From Myxocyprinus asiaticus (lineage: Eukaryota > Chordata > Actinopteri > Cypriniformes > Catostomidae), in the NCBI RefSeq assembly GCF_019703515.2, contig NC_059347.1, positions 22,497,501-22,561,500 of the forward strand: 64,000 nucleotides of DNA. The letters are read 5' to 3'. Below, piece after piece: positions 12,878-26,926 of the stretch. The translations under genes and the position numbers were made by a program. The notes beneath the pieces were generated by a model. It worked only from the letters and a program-made list of their open reading frames with translations. It did not search any database and had not been told where the DNA came from. Position 1 is the stretch's first letter. Each line of letters starts with the position of its first letter.

Positions 12878-13717
12878 TGTCACGTTTATGTGTTTTGTTC
12901 TTGTTTTCATGTCTTATATTTTTAAGTTTAGTTCCTGTTCAGGTCATGTGGTTTCATTTCATGTGATTTCCTGTTTCCTCATGTGTTCCTAGTCATGTGA
13001 TATCCTGTTCCCCTCCATGTTCATGTGTCTTGTTTTCATTGGTTCATTGTCTTGTTATCTCATTATCAGTCTTGTTATGTCATTGGTTCATGGTCTTATT
13101 ATTAGTTCAGTCTTGTGATTGGTTGTCTTGTTTACTTGTTACCCATGTCTGTGTATTTAAGCCCTCATGTTTGCCATTGTCTCTTGTCAGGTATTGTTAC
13201 TGTAACATTGTTGGTGTAACATTTCAAGTTTCATCAAGTCTAGTCGAGTTCATGTTTAGTTCATGTTTGGATTTACTGTTTTTTTGGATTTCACGCTTGT
13301 ATTAAACTGCACTTGAAATCCAAAAAACAGTAAATCCACATGTGAACAAAACATAAGCCTGACTAGACTTGATGAAACATGACATGGACAGACGTTACAC
13401 CAATGATGTTACAGTAACAATACCTGACAAGAGACAATGGCAGACATGTGTAACAAGTAAACAATACAACCAATCACAAGACTGAACTAATAATAAGACA
13501 ATGAACCATGAACCAATGACTTAACAAGACTGATAATGAGATAAGACAATGAACCAATGAAAACAAGACACGTGAACATGGAGGGGAACATGATATCACA
13601 TGACCAGGAACACATGAGGAAACAGGAAATCACATGACATGAAACCACATGACCTGAACAGGAACTAAACTTAAAAATAAAAGACATGAAAACAAGAACA
13701 AAACACATAAACGTGAC
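12878..13717. mobile_element. 840-bp near-perfect palindrome (inverted LTR-like arms)
   Basis: The left arm (12878 to about 13290) and right arm (about 13317-13717) are inverted copies of each other with few mismatches, around a loop of about 24 bp near 13293-13316. The ends read TGTCACG...CGTGAC. They are flanked by a 6-bp direct repeat AGTGGG at 12872-12877 and 13718-13723, which looks like a target-site duplication. The arms contain a stretch (CATGTTTGCCATTGTC and following) also found at 37880-38050 and, inverted, at 20365-20575. The TG start suggests two truncated LTRs joined tail to tail, but a fold-back DNA element is equally possible. Confidence 0.75.
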
Positions 13718-14000
13718 AGTGGGCCACATCACAAAATGTATTTGTTTGTGTGCCTCTACAGTGGATATGTTTGATAGAAAAAAAAAGTAAAGGTCTGCCT
13801 CATGAATTAGTCAATGGCTGTTCTGTCAGGGGATATTACCAGTGAGGCAGAAAACCCAGCTTTGCGTGTGTTTGGGATTGCTGAGAACCAGATGAACTGC
13901 TCTCTCTTCCTCCAGTACACACCTGCAGGGCAACTGGATATGAATATCAACTCTTTGCAGAGACATGCTCATCACTGACTACCATACACTACTTGACTAG

Positions 14001-14970
14001 TCTGGGGTGTGTTTACCAAACAACGACATAACTCACTGCTTAACCACCATAGTACAATGCATTGTTGGAGAAATTAACTAGCTAGTCACGACTGTTTCCC
14101 AAAACCGTAGTAACTAAGTCGCACATCCATCATTCGAACTGCGTTGGTTCATCAACATAGAACTGTTGTTAATGAAGTTACACAAGGAGTGGAGTAAAAA
14201 ATGTAATTAATAGCTCATTTACACAAACACCAGAAAGACGTTTAATGTGAGAAAGCTGCTGAAGACACGAAATCGGCGTGCACCGTGTAATGAGACGCAC
14301 TGCGCTGCAATAGATATGTTTCTCCCGACATCAGACTTTGGGGTTCCCCCGAATCACTTGAGCTCAAACACACATGCGCACTCTTCAAACGGGTGCGTTC
14401 TATTCAGAAGAGATCATCACTATGCCCTACTCCCTTCAATGTCTTTACCATCTACTGTGAGAGCAGTAGAGGAGTGGATTTATCCCATTTGGAACGCAGC
14501 CAAAAATGGCACTTGTGTGTTAACATGGACACAGAAGCCATGTCCTTCAACTGAAACCGCTTGGGTTAAGCGCTTTCTCTTAACAGCCTTTAATCCCTTA
14601 AACGGCTGCATTCATGTTTAAATTACATTTCAGAACGCCGCTTTCTGCAAAACCCTGAACAAGTCTATTTTTTTTTATGCATGTAAACATGATCAAAGTC
14701 TTGACAGAATGAAAGATAGATATGGAATAAAAGATATAGAAGCCTCAGCTAAGTCTAATAATGTCTACAAAGAAAACTAACAAGGATCTATATGTTTCTA
14801 ACCACAGGTAAAGAGCTGTAGTTCCAACCACACAACATTGCACTGCTGTATGCGAATGTCTGTTCGAACTACAGTTTTGGGAAACACCAAATCGTTGAAC
14901 TACGTTGGTAACGATGGAACTTTCGGCCATAGTTGGTTAACGATGCTTTTGGGAAATGCACTCCTGGTTG
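14001..14970. mobile_element. Fold-back MITE-like element
   Basis: The left end (TGGGGTGTGTTTACCAAACA, near 14001) and the right end (near 14935-14970, TTTTGGGAAATGCACTCCTGG) are imperfect inverted repeats, followed inward by matching GTTAACCA-type motifs. The interior has no protein domain that I recognise. A related fragment (AAGGAGCATTTCCCAAAAGC) lies near 58415-58435. Class uncertain. Confidence 0.5.
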
Positions 14971-15437
14971 TCTAGAGATTTGTTTTTAATTACAGTAAAT
15001 TAACTGCTTTACAACTTGGGCTGCTCTGCTTTGCTAGATTTAACTCTAGAACTGCTTATACCAACAAATATGATGTCTTTAAAGGGCTCAAGTTCTCCTC
15101 ACATCTACCCTTAAGGCCCGAGTATACACCCGGTCGACATTGTTGCCTTTCAAAGTATACTCTTCTGACCACGAACTAATACAACGCGTTCAACGCATGC
15201 GCACTGACTACTTTTCGATACTCTTTTAGTACAGTCAACGGCAGGTGCATGCATCAGACAATGCGCACAGACAAGGACTGTCAGCGTGTTGAGAAAATCT
15301 GGGCGTATTAATCAATAAATGTTTGTATAATGGAATCTCAAATGTCAACCTAAAATGGGCTCCCTCATTTGTCAGCTGAGTATGGATTCTTATGATCATT
15401 TCAAAGATATCATAGGTTCTCAGATTAAAAAGGCAGT

Positions 15438-15719
15438 TTGAACTCTAAAACCCACCATGACCAGAGGTGTAGTAAAACAAGGATAAATATTGGAGATGCC
15501 TTTGGAAGATGGAGACAGCTTAAAGCCCAGAAATCCTTTAAAACGGATGCTGAGTTGGCTAATTTGCGTGTCAACATTCTGGCAACCCGCATGAGCTTGA
15601 AGTCTGGGGCGGGGCAGACAACTCCCCAGTATTTTGAATTTGGACTGCAGTACCCATTTCAAACACTTGTTGTCAATCTTACATATAGCACCGTTAACAC
15701 TGTGACCATAGGAAAGTGA
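15438..15719 (+). pseudogene. Degraded transposon-associated coding scrap
   Basis: A 93-codon open frame contains RINIGDAFGRWRQLKAQKSF, a phrase resembling ORFs of multi-copy teleost transposon-linked genes. On the minus strand the same interval contains a CHCKC-type phrase. There is no start context, neighbouring exon or full domain, so I regard it as a decayed mobile-element fragment. The family is not identified with confidence. Confidence 0.3.
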
Positions 15720-16317
15720 ACATTTACAGTGACAACAAAACATTTCAATTCCATTTTCACGTGTTGTGCAAAAAAATAGATTGGCTTCTTTCAGCTTGTT
15801 GAACATGCATTTTCATTTGGACATTTCTAATTTGTGTTGGATGATGACAGAGAGCGGCAGAGATCATTGTGCAATGCAATAAAATATCTTCCCTTCCCTG
15901 CAATCGATACAATACCAATAAGGACGTTGAGGATATTGAATTACAAAGAAAAAAAATCAGTGAGCCAAACAGCTGAAACTAGGACATTATTAAAATGTTT
16001 TGAGAAATGACGGGACACTGGGACACACCTTGTAAAACCGGTCACCTAGTTTTCTACCTGCTTTGCTTCTCTTCATGATGTACTGTAGTGATTCCCTCCT
16101 GCTCTGTCTTTGCTAATGTAATGAAGGCAACAGACGCGAAAGTAAACGTTTGCAGAGTAAACTTCGACAGCGGTGAATGGGAGTGAATGGGAGATCACAG
16201 CATATATTATTTTCACTTACCCATTTTCTCCAAGAGCAAAAGAAAAAAAATCCACTAATACAATTGAATGACTTTCCAGAAGAGGAAAGAATAAATAAAT
16301 AGAGAGCGGTGGATTAA

Positions 16318-17025
16318 GGGTGTGTTCACACTTGGCAGGTTTGGTTTGATTAAAACGACCTTTGGTGTGATTGCTCTGTTAGTGCGGTTCATTTGAACAA
16401 GTGTGAACGCTGCCATCCGAACCTTGGTGCACACCAAACAAGCGGACCGAGACCGTCTGAATAGTGGGTCTCGGTCCGCTTCCAAACGAACTCTGGTGCG
16501 GTTCGATTGGTATGAACGCAACATGGACCAAAGACGTCTAAATGGACCAAAAACAGTAAGTAATTTGCCTAATAGTTACTTCAAGCATACCTGGATCTTC
16601 TCATCATAGGAGCTATGTTGCCCATTACAGATCGGTACAGGTGTCGGCACCACCGTCAGCCGTCCTTGCAGCATATCTTTGTGTGTGCAACGGAGGAATT
16701 ACCGGCGCTGTTTTGACTCTTTACACATTTTATTGTGTTTGTTCTCAGCTGGTAAAAATACCACCATATTTACATATATAAATATAACGAGCACATTTCG
16801 CCCAGCAGCCAGCATTGTTTTGGATGTTTGGCAAGTTCCGTCACAAAATATACGTCATAAAAGCTGTCCAATCAGGTTGTGACTTTTTCCTGATGCCTTT
16901 TGTGTTGTATCGTTAGTTTTGGTGTTAAAAATGCCAGTGTGAACGCTAAGCGAACCAGGACTAAATGTATCATTTTCTTTTTTGGTCCGGACCAAGAGAA
17001 CCGAACTACAAGTGTGAACACACCC
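16318..17025. mobile_element. PIF/Harbinger-type MITE, first of a pair
   Basis: 708 bp with terminal inverted repeats GGGTGTGTTCACACTTG / CAAGTGTGAACACACCC and a TAA direct repeat on both sides (16315-16317, 17026-17028). The 3-bp TWA duplication and the ends fit non-autonomous PIF/Harbinger elements. There is no transposase inside. It is separated from a second, similar-sized element by 11 bp. Confidence 0.85.
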
Positions 17026-17036
17026 TAAGACACTAA

Positions 17037-17743
17037 GGGGGCTTTCACACTGGCAGTTTAGTTCAAAACACAGCACGGTTCGCATGAAAAATTGGTAATG
17101 TGAAAGCTGTCATGCGGACTGGGGAGCGCACCGCGGTACTGAACCCGAGACTACCTGTAGGAGGTGGTCTGAGTTCGGTTGCAATGGAACTGTAGCGCGA
17201 TTCGCGTGAATGTGAAAGCAACTCGGACTCGGGTGCGCACTCATTCAGGAAGTAACCTGCGCATGCGTTTTAGCTGATGACGACATCTATCTATCTATAC
17301 ACCTTATAAATACTATATATAAATACTATTATAGGTTATAAATATAGGGTATAATAGGAGATGACAGTGGCGATAAGCGTGCAGTGTAAACAAAGATGCA
17401 AATAAATTCCTTGCAATCAGCTGTCTCCTCAAAAATGCCATTTGCGAGCAGCAGCAAGCCGCCTTCCCCTGGACATCTGATGAGTTACACCATGAAGCAC
17501 ACATATATGCAGTCGTCGTTCACTCTGCTGTGCATACTGGCACCAAAATAACAAAAAAACAAAAAGTATGATGAGTCGCGTTGTGTTCTCCATGCGTGTT
17601 TGTGATGATGTAAGATGAACGCAAATGGACCGGGGTTCGATAGAATCAAGTGAGTGTGAAACCAGACCAAAGCTGCGGGGGACACCGGGAACAACCGCAC
17701 TCGGAATCGGACCGCAGCAAACGTGCCCAGTGTGAAAGCCCCC
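17037..17743. mobile_element. PIF/Harbinger-type MITE, second of a pair
   Basis: 707 bp with terminal inverted repeats GGGGGCTTTCACACTGG / CCAGTGTGAAAGCCCCC and flanking TAA duplications (17034-17036, 17744-17746). It differs in internal sequence from the element just to its left but has the same length, the same TSD and a CACAC(T)-containing TIR. It has no coding capacity. Confidence 0.85.
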
Positions 17744-19164
17744 TAAAATAAGAGAAGATGACAAATTTACTGTCACTCTCTCAGCAGCTGTAATTGAAAC
17801 CCCCTTGCAGCTGTAGTAATTCACTTTTTAAACTAACTCCAGGGTAATATAACACAAAGCATAATGTTATAAATTTACACTCAATATTAAAAAAAAATTG
17901 ATAATATGAAAAAGTTTGCGAGATTTACGCTGCTAAATAATGCGGAAATGCGTCATCACAGTCCGTGAAAAAGGTCCCGCCGCCTTGTGGCCTCTTCATG
18001 TTAAGGTTTAAAAACCTATGGCAACAAAAACGAAAACTAAATATTTTTTAAGATTATTTTTAATTACATTTTTTCAGAGCCATGAAAATGTATTTAGTGT
18101 AGTTTCAGCTTTTCCAATTATGTTGATTTTTATTTTTATTTCAGTATTTTTGTTTTATTTATTTTTTATTTTTTACATTTAGTTTTCGTTTTAGTTTAAT
18201 AATAACCTTGCTAACAAGAAAGATAAGTTTCACGCAAACCAAAACGCTTTATCTAACAATTCTGAATCAAATTTTACATTTAAAATACTCCGAGCCCGTG
18301 ACAAAGCCCTGAGAGCTCTAGTAACACAATGTACCTAATGCGCGCGGTCACCCTCGAGCTCACAAAAGCAGAGTGGGCGTGTGTCCCGCCAAGATGCAGG
18401 AGGAATTCCGTGGATTTAAAGTCCGAACCTAAACAAAACATGCCTCTAACTAAGCGAACACTTCTTGCACATCTTCCTCCATCTCAGCTAAAGACATATA
18501 AAACTGAATTTGCTTTCGAAAGCATTAATACAAGATTATCTGCACGGGATCCTCTGCACAAGCTCGTTGAGGGAAAGTCGAAACGTGTTTAGGGAGATGT
18601 AAAGTATGCATACTATGCGTTTAAATATATATGATTGGCGGTTCCGGGCCTGTCAAACGATTTAAAGTTACTGCGCTCATTTGCTGGACCGAGCAAGATT
18701 CGTCATGTCAAACACTAAAGACACACAGCCACCAAAGCCTATTTGTAATTGCATAACACACAGTGCAAACTTGTTATTAACGGTGAACAGGCTGAATTAA
18801 AAATGATGTTCGTGCTGTTACATGTTCTACAAGCGTATCATGCAGCGTATAGTGTGATTATAGTTTGATGCCCATACATTTCTGAAGTAGAAATGCTGTA
18901 GGGGTCAATCTTTTGCAAAGATTTTACTCCCTCTCTATAAATCAGGCATGACAAGAGTGGAATAAAAGATGGATGATTTATTCCCAACAAACAGTCGAGC
19001 CTGATGAACTCAAAACAGGGGCGAGAAGCTTAAGTGAACAAACACTAATCCTGTGCACTGATGATGCGTACTTGGCACGTCGCGCAATGACTCTGTTGTG
19101 ATTTGGAGAACAAAAATATTGACGGTGCATTAACCACAGAAAGCAAGCCGAAACAAAGACTTAC

Positions 19165-19300
19165 CTGATTTATAAGAAATCCCTTCGATAATAATGGTTT
19201 TATTTCAGTAAACCTCCGTGATGGCACTATTACGTGTTTATTGCATAGTTGTCCATGGAAGCGCGAGCTCGAGCCCCCCTCCCGCACACGAGCAGCCAAC
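19165..19300 (-). other. fam169a: Probable 5' untranslated first exon and promoter side of FAM169A
   Basis: On the minus strand a near-perfect donor (CAG|GTAAGT, exon end at 19165) follows a stretch that becomes GC- and CpG-rich toward 19330, unlike the surrounding AT-rich DNA. FAM169A needs an upstream untranslated exon because its ATG exon opens with an acceptor at 11333. This is the best donor in the right orientation that I noticed, and it implies a 7.8-kb first intron. The 5' end of the exon is a guess. An RNA read joining 19165 to 11333 would settle it. Confidence 0.4.
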
Positions 19301-20364
19301 GGGACACGAGAGAGCGCACAATCGCGTTATGCAATCGCGCTCATAAAACCTTTAACATCACTGACTGAATCAGCCTGAATACGTTAGGTTACCCCAACAA
19401 AAGTCATTTTAAGGGTTTTATAGATCAGTTTGAAAAACTCCTTGAGGAAACAACTGCAGGTTGCCACTTTTTTCAGTGTAGAATAAGCAAGTCTTATTTA
19501 GTAGACTTTTAGAGTAGGCTTACTAGACTAAATCAAAAAACTGTCAAAAACTTCTCAGAATTGACGATTAGCGTTGCTGCCTTATCAAAAAAAATAAATA
19601 AAAATAAAAATAAATAAATAAAAAATTATAATTTAATCCTATTTTTAAGATTTATGCATTTCACTTTCATAACAAAATTCCATCAAAATGAGTTGTGTAA
19701 TTTTGTACCAACATTTTATTAATAAATTACTGTTTATTTATTATTATTATTATTATTAATTTTTTTTTGTTGTTGTCTCTGTTCAATTTGATACAATTTT
19801 GTAATGAAATTAAAAAGTGTACTTAAAATTAATTGTAAGAAGTTATTTCTACCCCACCCCCTTAAAATGAGTTTTGTTGGGGTCACTTAATGTAGTCAGG
19901 TTGATTCAGTAATGTTAAATAATATTTTTGACTTGAATAAAACCAGTTAATTTAGATATTACCGTCAGGGTCAGGAATTAACAGGGGCTAGGGTCAAACA
20001 TTCTACTGAAAGTGACAAAAATTGCCCCTGAATTTCAAAATGTGAGGTCAAAAAATGCCCTCATAATGAGTTCTTTAGTGTTTTATTTGTAACATCTGAT
20101 ATATTTCTTCATGTTCTATTCTAAGCTAAGGTATACATATTATTGCATAATCATACTGTACAAAATAATTACTTGGATAGAGAAAATTTGTTAATAAATT
20201 GATTAATTTGTTTGCCATATGCGCTCATAAAAGTAAAATATACCCCTGAAAATCAAATCTAGGGGGCAATCTTGCTCCTTTATGAAACCGTTCATTTCTG
20301 ACACAGGTTATCACATGAAGCAAATATTTTAGGTTAAAAAAACAATTCAGAATCATAAGTTTTA

Positions 20365-20575
20365 TGTGTAACGATGTTGCTGGCACTGGCAATGACAAAG
20401 ACGATGAAGTAAAGAACCCAAGTGCAAATGTATTCCAACTGGTGATATCCAAAACCCTAACTACAAACATGAATAAAACAAACAAACTTGACTTGACATA
20501 AGCTTGACTTTGATATAAACTTGAATTCACAACCAAAGTTACATACAACAATACCTGACAATTATGAATGTTCTG
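20365..20575 (-). mobile_element. LTR-like repeat fragment
   Basis: Read on the minus strand, this matches 37900-38060 and the arms of the 12.9-13.7 kb palindrome: CAGGTATTGTT, repeated CAAGT-type words, GCACTTGGGTTCTT and a TGTCATTGCCAG end. It is a third dispersed copy of the same repeat, probably a retroelement end. Confidence 0.5.
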
Positions 20576-21657
20576 CTGCAAATAGACTAATGCAGTAGGC
20601 TACTTCAAAGAGATTAATTTGAATTCAATTTGCCCAAACCCATGTTTAAAGTACAATCATCAGTAAACGTTGGGTCTAGATAGAAAGAAGATTAATAGAT
20701 GAATGTAAAAAAATAAAATAAAATAATAATCTATGGCTTCACACCCGCATAGTCAACATTTACATTTAGTTCAGAATGCAAATATACAGAGGCTTTGGTA
20801 AATGCAATTGCAGCATTTTGTCAATGTAGAATGTTCTACGGGTATTTTTAGAAACAGACCCAGAACAGTGCTAGTCTAGCTCATTGCTCTAAAAGGGGGT
20901 TTATTTTTATTTAGTATGTTTTGCAGATGTTTTTTTAAGCTTAAAAGGATGAGAAAAGCAAATAACAGCATTAGACAGATCAAGGATCTCTTTGCAGTAA
21001 TACCTAGCTGCCACAAGGGCTCACAAGAGTAGAGGTAAAGGATCTAAATGCAGCTTTATTGGTTACATCAAAAACAACAAACAAGACACTTTGACTAGAA
21101 ATAAAACTTGAAACCTGGACTTGAATCTGGAAAAATCAATACTGACCCTTATACAGACAATAACTGACAAAGAGCAATAGCATTTGAAGAGAATATCATA
21201 CACAGAGACTAATGATGACATCACAAGACTACTTGACTGACTAAAGACATGGAAACAAACAGGGTGGGAACAATGAACAAATATATGATGTTAACAAATG
21301 ACAAAAAAGGCAAAACGTTCTGAAATAAAAGGCAGACAAGACCAAAAACATGTAACTTGGATTAAAGACAGCATCTCCATAACTGCAACAATGCCCCTAT
21401 TACTTTTCAAACAGCAAAGACTTTAGATGGACAGCAAATGGAGACTTTTGCTTAATAAAGACCCTAGTTATCTTAGTGTCTCCCCTGTTTCAGAAGTGAT
21501 CTAAAAAAATGTGCTCAGATTTGACTAAATAACAGTCTGCATTACAGACAGAGCTTTAAATATCTGAATTTTGCTATCCTTGTTAATTTAATTGATTTAT
21601 ACTGTCAACAAAAGACTTATATCCATTATTTTCCTGAGCTATTAAAGATCAACCTTT

Positions 21658-22011
21658 GGGGGTCTGGGTAGCTCAGCAAGTTTGCTAGGCTGGGTAGAGT
21701 CACATGGGGTAACCTCCTTGTGGTCACTATAATGTGGTTCTCACTCTCGGTGGGGCACGTGGTGAGATGTGCATGGATGCCACGGAGAATAGTGTGAAGC
21801 CTCCACACGCGCTACGTCTCTGCAGTAACTCGCTCAACGAGCCACGTGATAAGATGCGTGGATTGACAGTCTCAGACGCGGAGGCAACTGAGATTCGTCC
21901 TCCGCCACCCGGATTGAGGCGAGTCACTACGCCACCACAAGGACTTAGAGCGCATTGGGAATTGGGCATTCCAAATTGGGGAGAAATAATAATAATAATA
22001 ATAATAATAAC
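21658..22011 (+). mobile_element. tRNA-derived cyprinid SINE, copy 1 (internally deleted)
   Basis: It begins with a tRNA-like A box (GGGTAGCTCAGC), then jumps directly to the SINE body (GTAGAGTCACATGGGGTAACC) and ends in GGGCATTCCAAATTGGGGAG followed by (AAT)n. Against the copy at 30972-31395, about 110 bp including the B box is missing. The body resembles tRNA-headed SINEs of cyprinids (HAmo/V-SINE-like, from memory). Confidence 0.8.
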
Positions 22012-24174
22012 ACCAGCAACATCATGACACTGAGGTAAGGCTCAAACTTTACTTTTGCTCTTCAAAATAAAAACAATTTCTTTACTCCACAAATCTCACA
22101 AATCACAAAAACATTATTGTGTCTACAAATCCCCCATTAACAAACAGACATTAAAACTTTAGATCAAAACTATTCCAGCGGAATAAATCTCACAAATGTT
22201 GATGTTCAGAATCAGATTAAAATGAGCATAGCAATTCAATAAAAGTGCTGAGAGGGTTTAGCAACTTCCACCATCTTTCCCTGCACCATTTTGTCAAATT
22301 TAGTAATTTGTGCTTTAGATATTGTTACAACTGTTTTAGGTCATATATTAGGCTATACGGGTAGATATAGAAAAGCATATACTGAGGTATTGAACATTTC
22401 AAATTTCACGCTCTCATTTGAAATGGTTTGCTTCTGCTGTACTGTCACTAGGTGGAGTTTTAGTTACACAATCTCATCACTGTAAAGTGACTACAGTGTT
22501 GGGTTGTGAAGCTGATCTGCACATACACTATCAGTAGGAGCTGTACAGAGTGAAACAACCATTCATTCATAGCAAGTTCATGGATGGAACACTGCTGTAC
22601 TTGTTAAGGACCTCTAACCTTAGTGCAAATTGTGTGTGGACATGAAAAAAATCTTGTGTTTATTTACTTTCGCAGTTTTGAATGTTTGTCCAGAATTCAG
22701 GCCTCAGTTAAACATTCAGGAAAAACTAAGATTGGGTTTAGGCCATACAAAAACACCTAAATCCCGGAGTGCAAAATGCTTATGTGTTTGAGTAAAAGGA
22801 TTATGGATATTGTATGTATTTCCTCCGTTCTCTTACTCTCTTACACATCTCTTCTCTTTCACACATTTCTTCTAGCGATTGCAGGAAGCCACGGTGGCCC
22901 TCACGTGGCAGGTTATACTTCTCCCTCACTGACTATCACTCTCTATGGAGTCACTGACCTGTCACCACCTGGGCAGAAGAAGAGTCAGGATACACAAGAC
23001 TTGAAATCAATAATTGAAAGAAACTCTGCCCCCTCGTTTTAATTTATTGATAAACCCCACCTATTGCTTAATTACTCCACCATCTGCATGCCCACCATAT
23101 AGAATGCAGAGGAAGCCATTACAAGAGTGCAGAAAATGATCCGCTGCATCAACAACTGTATCTTTGTGTGGCTAAGACGGAGAGTTAGGTGTTGAGTTAC
23201 ACTTTTGCCCTCTTGTTGATCATGATAGGGCACATTACTCTGAAGCTTTTTGGCATTGCTCAAACAATAGACCTTTACAAGCTGTCATGTTGCAATGACT
23301 GTGAGACGCCTGTAGTATGTCTGCTGTGTCCATAGTAGGTATTTAAATAATGTGCTTAAAAGAATGGTGAAGAGCTGTGGAAGTATTTATAATATGCATT
23401 GCGTAAATCAATGTGTTTGCTACTGTGAGGAGATGAGTGTGTTTTCTGGTGTCCTGATAGAAATATGGTTGTTCTGCTGAGTCACAAACCAAATGTCAAT
23501 GAGCCAGAGCTATTTGGATTCACTTAACTGTCAGTCTAGCCTTTTAAACATACAATGTTCAGTGGACTTTCAAGGGTACAATCCCATAAGATGACAAATA
23601 TGAATCTCCTACGCAAACAGGTTTAGCAAAGTTGTGAGCTGGGTGTGATTCGACTGAGCACTGGCCTGATGCCAGAACAGTGCCAAGGAAATTTTGGTGG
23701 ATGAACTTTTAGATATAGAGCATAAAATGTCTTTCAGTCCTTCCTGCACATTCATAATTTCATAGAAAGCTCCAGACAATAGAGTTTCGCAAAAACAAAA
23801 CCAGTCAGTTTACATTGTTGTGAAATGCAACATGTTGCCACAATAGGCATGTTTAAATGCAAATATGTACGGCATAATTTTGTCAGCAGGTCATTAATGC
23901 AAAATAAACTCTATAAGGGTGATCAGGATCTTATATCACCCTCAAAGGTTTCTTTTTTCATTAATGATTGCCTGATTGTACATTAAGCCACTTATTACAG
24001 CTACCTACCAAATAAATACATAAATGCAGCTGAAATTATTTTATAATATGTGAAGAAAGACCCTGCAGAGTAAAATGAGAAACACAAAACTAAAATAGCT
24101 ATCGACTGGAAAAATTTAGGATTTTTTTTTCATTGAGGTAAAATTCCATATTGATTCTGTTATAACTATATATA

Positions 24175-25052
<878 letters not shown>

Positions 25053-25542
25053 AAGATATGTAGTTGCTATTTTCTTCTAAACATTTCTATCTATGGCAGA
25101 AAGGTGTTAGTAAGACTGATAAGCAAATGTTAATGGTAACACCTGAATTTCCAGAGTCACTCATGCTACACTCCCAGGTTCCAGCCTCCAGAAAATGTCA
25201 TGGTCTTACACAAGACACAAATGACTTATCAGTACATATCAGTAAATATCGTCTACTGTGTAGACATTCTTATTTGCTATGGATTACTTTATAGTAGTGA
25301 TTTTTTATTTTTTGGACTCGAAGGCCCCCATTAACCAAGACATGAATGCCAAGCCGTGCATCTTACATTGTAATCATTGTTTCTTAATGGATTTTAATCA
25401 ATTTATTTAAATCAAACTTATTTTTAAGTCATTTTTAAAATATCTTGAGGCCCCGTTGTGGGCCCTGGTCCCCCTGGTTGAGTACCACTGCTTTACTGTA
25501 ATCATTCGAATCTAGTTCATTTTAAAAGTAAATAATGATTTA

Positions 25543-25580
<38 letters not shown>

Positions 25581-26075
25581 ATTACCTTACCTAGTGGTGG
25601 AAATGGCCTAGATTCACTTGGAGGACTTTAGTTGAGGAGTCAGGGTTTTTTTATTTTTATTTTTTATTATTATTATTTTTTATTTTTTTTATCTATTCAA
25701 ATATAAATACATTTAAAATAATATACAACATTGATAAAATGTATTGCATTCCCACTGGCTGCAAGTGTTCCAGATGTATTCATAAAAAGTCAACATTGCA
25801 CAACCACAGTAGCAGAAAATCCAGTTACTCTACATTTTATGTGCTCAGCTTCTACAGCATTCTTTGGCTAATGAGTGGAAACAACATAGAAAATTTCTTC
25901 ATGTCCCTTAGAAAATTTAACCAGTTTGAACCTGAACTGGGTCTCCCTGCTAAATTCATTTCTCTAAATTCACCCCCACCCTGCTTGATATACAGCATTG
26001 ACCTAAATATTTAGACATTGGTCTGCTAGTCCATTTCCTGAAGCAAACTTTAAAATGAGTCATATGACTAATGGT

Positions 26076-26926
26076 CAGGGTTGGGAGGATTACTTTTGAA
26101 AATTATTCTATTACAGATTACAGAATACATGCTGTAAAATGTAATTTGTAACGTATTCTGTTAGATTACTCAAGGTCAGTAAGGTATTATAAATACTTTG
26201 GATTACTTCTTCAGCACTGATAGATTTTTTCACTTGTTTGGACTATAAAAACTCTGCCAGTACAGTAAGACAAAATACACATGTTAAAAATACATTCTCT
26301 GAAAAACCTAAATATCTTATGCAGTGTTGTTTCTAAAACAAGAAACATCAAATTGATCTTGTTTTAAGGATTTTCAGATATTTTTACAGGAAAACAATAC
26401 AAAAATTATTATCAAGAATACGATTTTTGTCCTAATATCAAAGGTCTTACTAGAAAAAAAGAAATTATGATCCAACGTGAATTTTCTTGATAAAAAAAAT
26501 ATGATCGTGCCTGATAACGTGCATGTAAAATGGCTAGAAATAGCATTTTTAGCAGAGTGTAAAGCTGACAATTTACACAAGGTTTATTTCTATTTCTTCT
26601 GCTCCAAACTTACTTCAAACTTACTTCTCTGTCTGCTCATATGAATGTAACACATCATAAGAAAGTGTTTCACCGCTGTTCAAATGCACTTTGGATCGCA
26701 TCATTTATATGTATAAATGTTTTCCATCTGAAAGGACTAAATATTAAATGAAACAAATGACAATAAAATGCAAAGTAATCTCTTCAGTAATCAAAATACA
26801 TTTTGAATGTAACTGTATTCGAATTACCAATTATTTAAATTGTAACTGTAGTGAAATACAGTTACTTATATTTTGTATTTTAAATACATAATCCCGTTAC
26901 ATGTATTTCATTACACCCCAACCCTG
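26076..26926. mobile_element. hAT-type non-autonomous transposon with perfect 8-bp TSD
   Basis: 851 bp with ends CAGGGTTGGG / CCCAACCCTG. It is flanked by identical CTAATGGT at 26068-26075 and 26927-26934, the 8-bp duplication expected for hAT. Internal sequence is AT-rich with GTAACTGTA/TACAGTTAC motifs and no transposase. Confidence 0.9.

Larger units (their letters stand above)
11333..19164 (-). other. Gene-free stretch: predicted first intron of FAM169A
   Basis: No convincing coding exon is seen. The stretch holds an 840-bp palindrome (12878-13717), a fold-back element (about 14001-14970), a degraded TE-like coding scrap (15438-15719) and two adjacent Harbinger MITEs (16318-17743). The rest is AT-rich sequence with short open frames lacking any recognisable domain. 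Confidence 0.5.
19330..24170. other. Intergenic AT-rich region
   Basis: No host gene is recognised. It contains A/T-rich simple sequence (AAAT-type near 19590-19625, ATT-type near 19738-19760), an inverted LTR-like fragment at 20365-20575 and a SINE at 21658-22011. The open frames present are short and featureless. Confidence 0.5.

Noticed and set aside
14247..14621. 124-codon plus-strand open frame
   Set aside because: It lies inside the fold-back element at 14001-14970 and has no domain.
18329..18592. 87-codon open frame MYLMRAVTLE...
   Set aside because: No family, no splice context, and compositional change only; probably chance.
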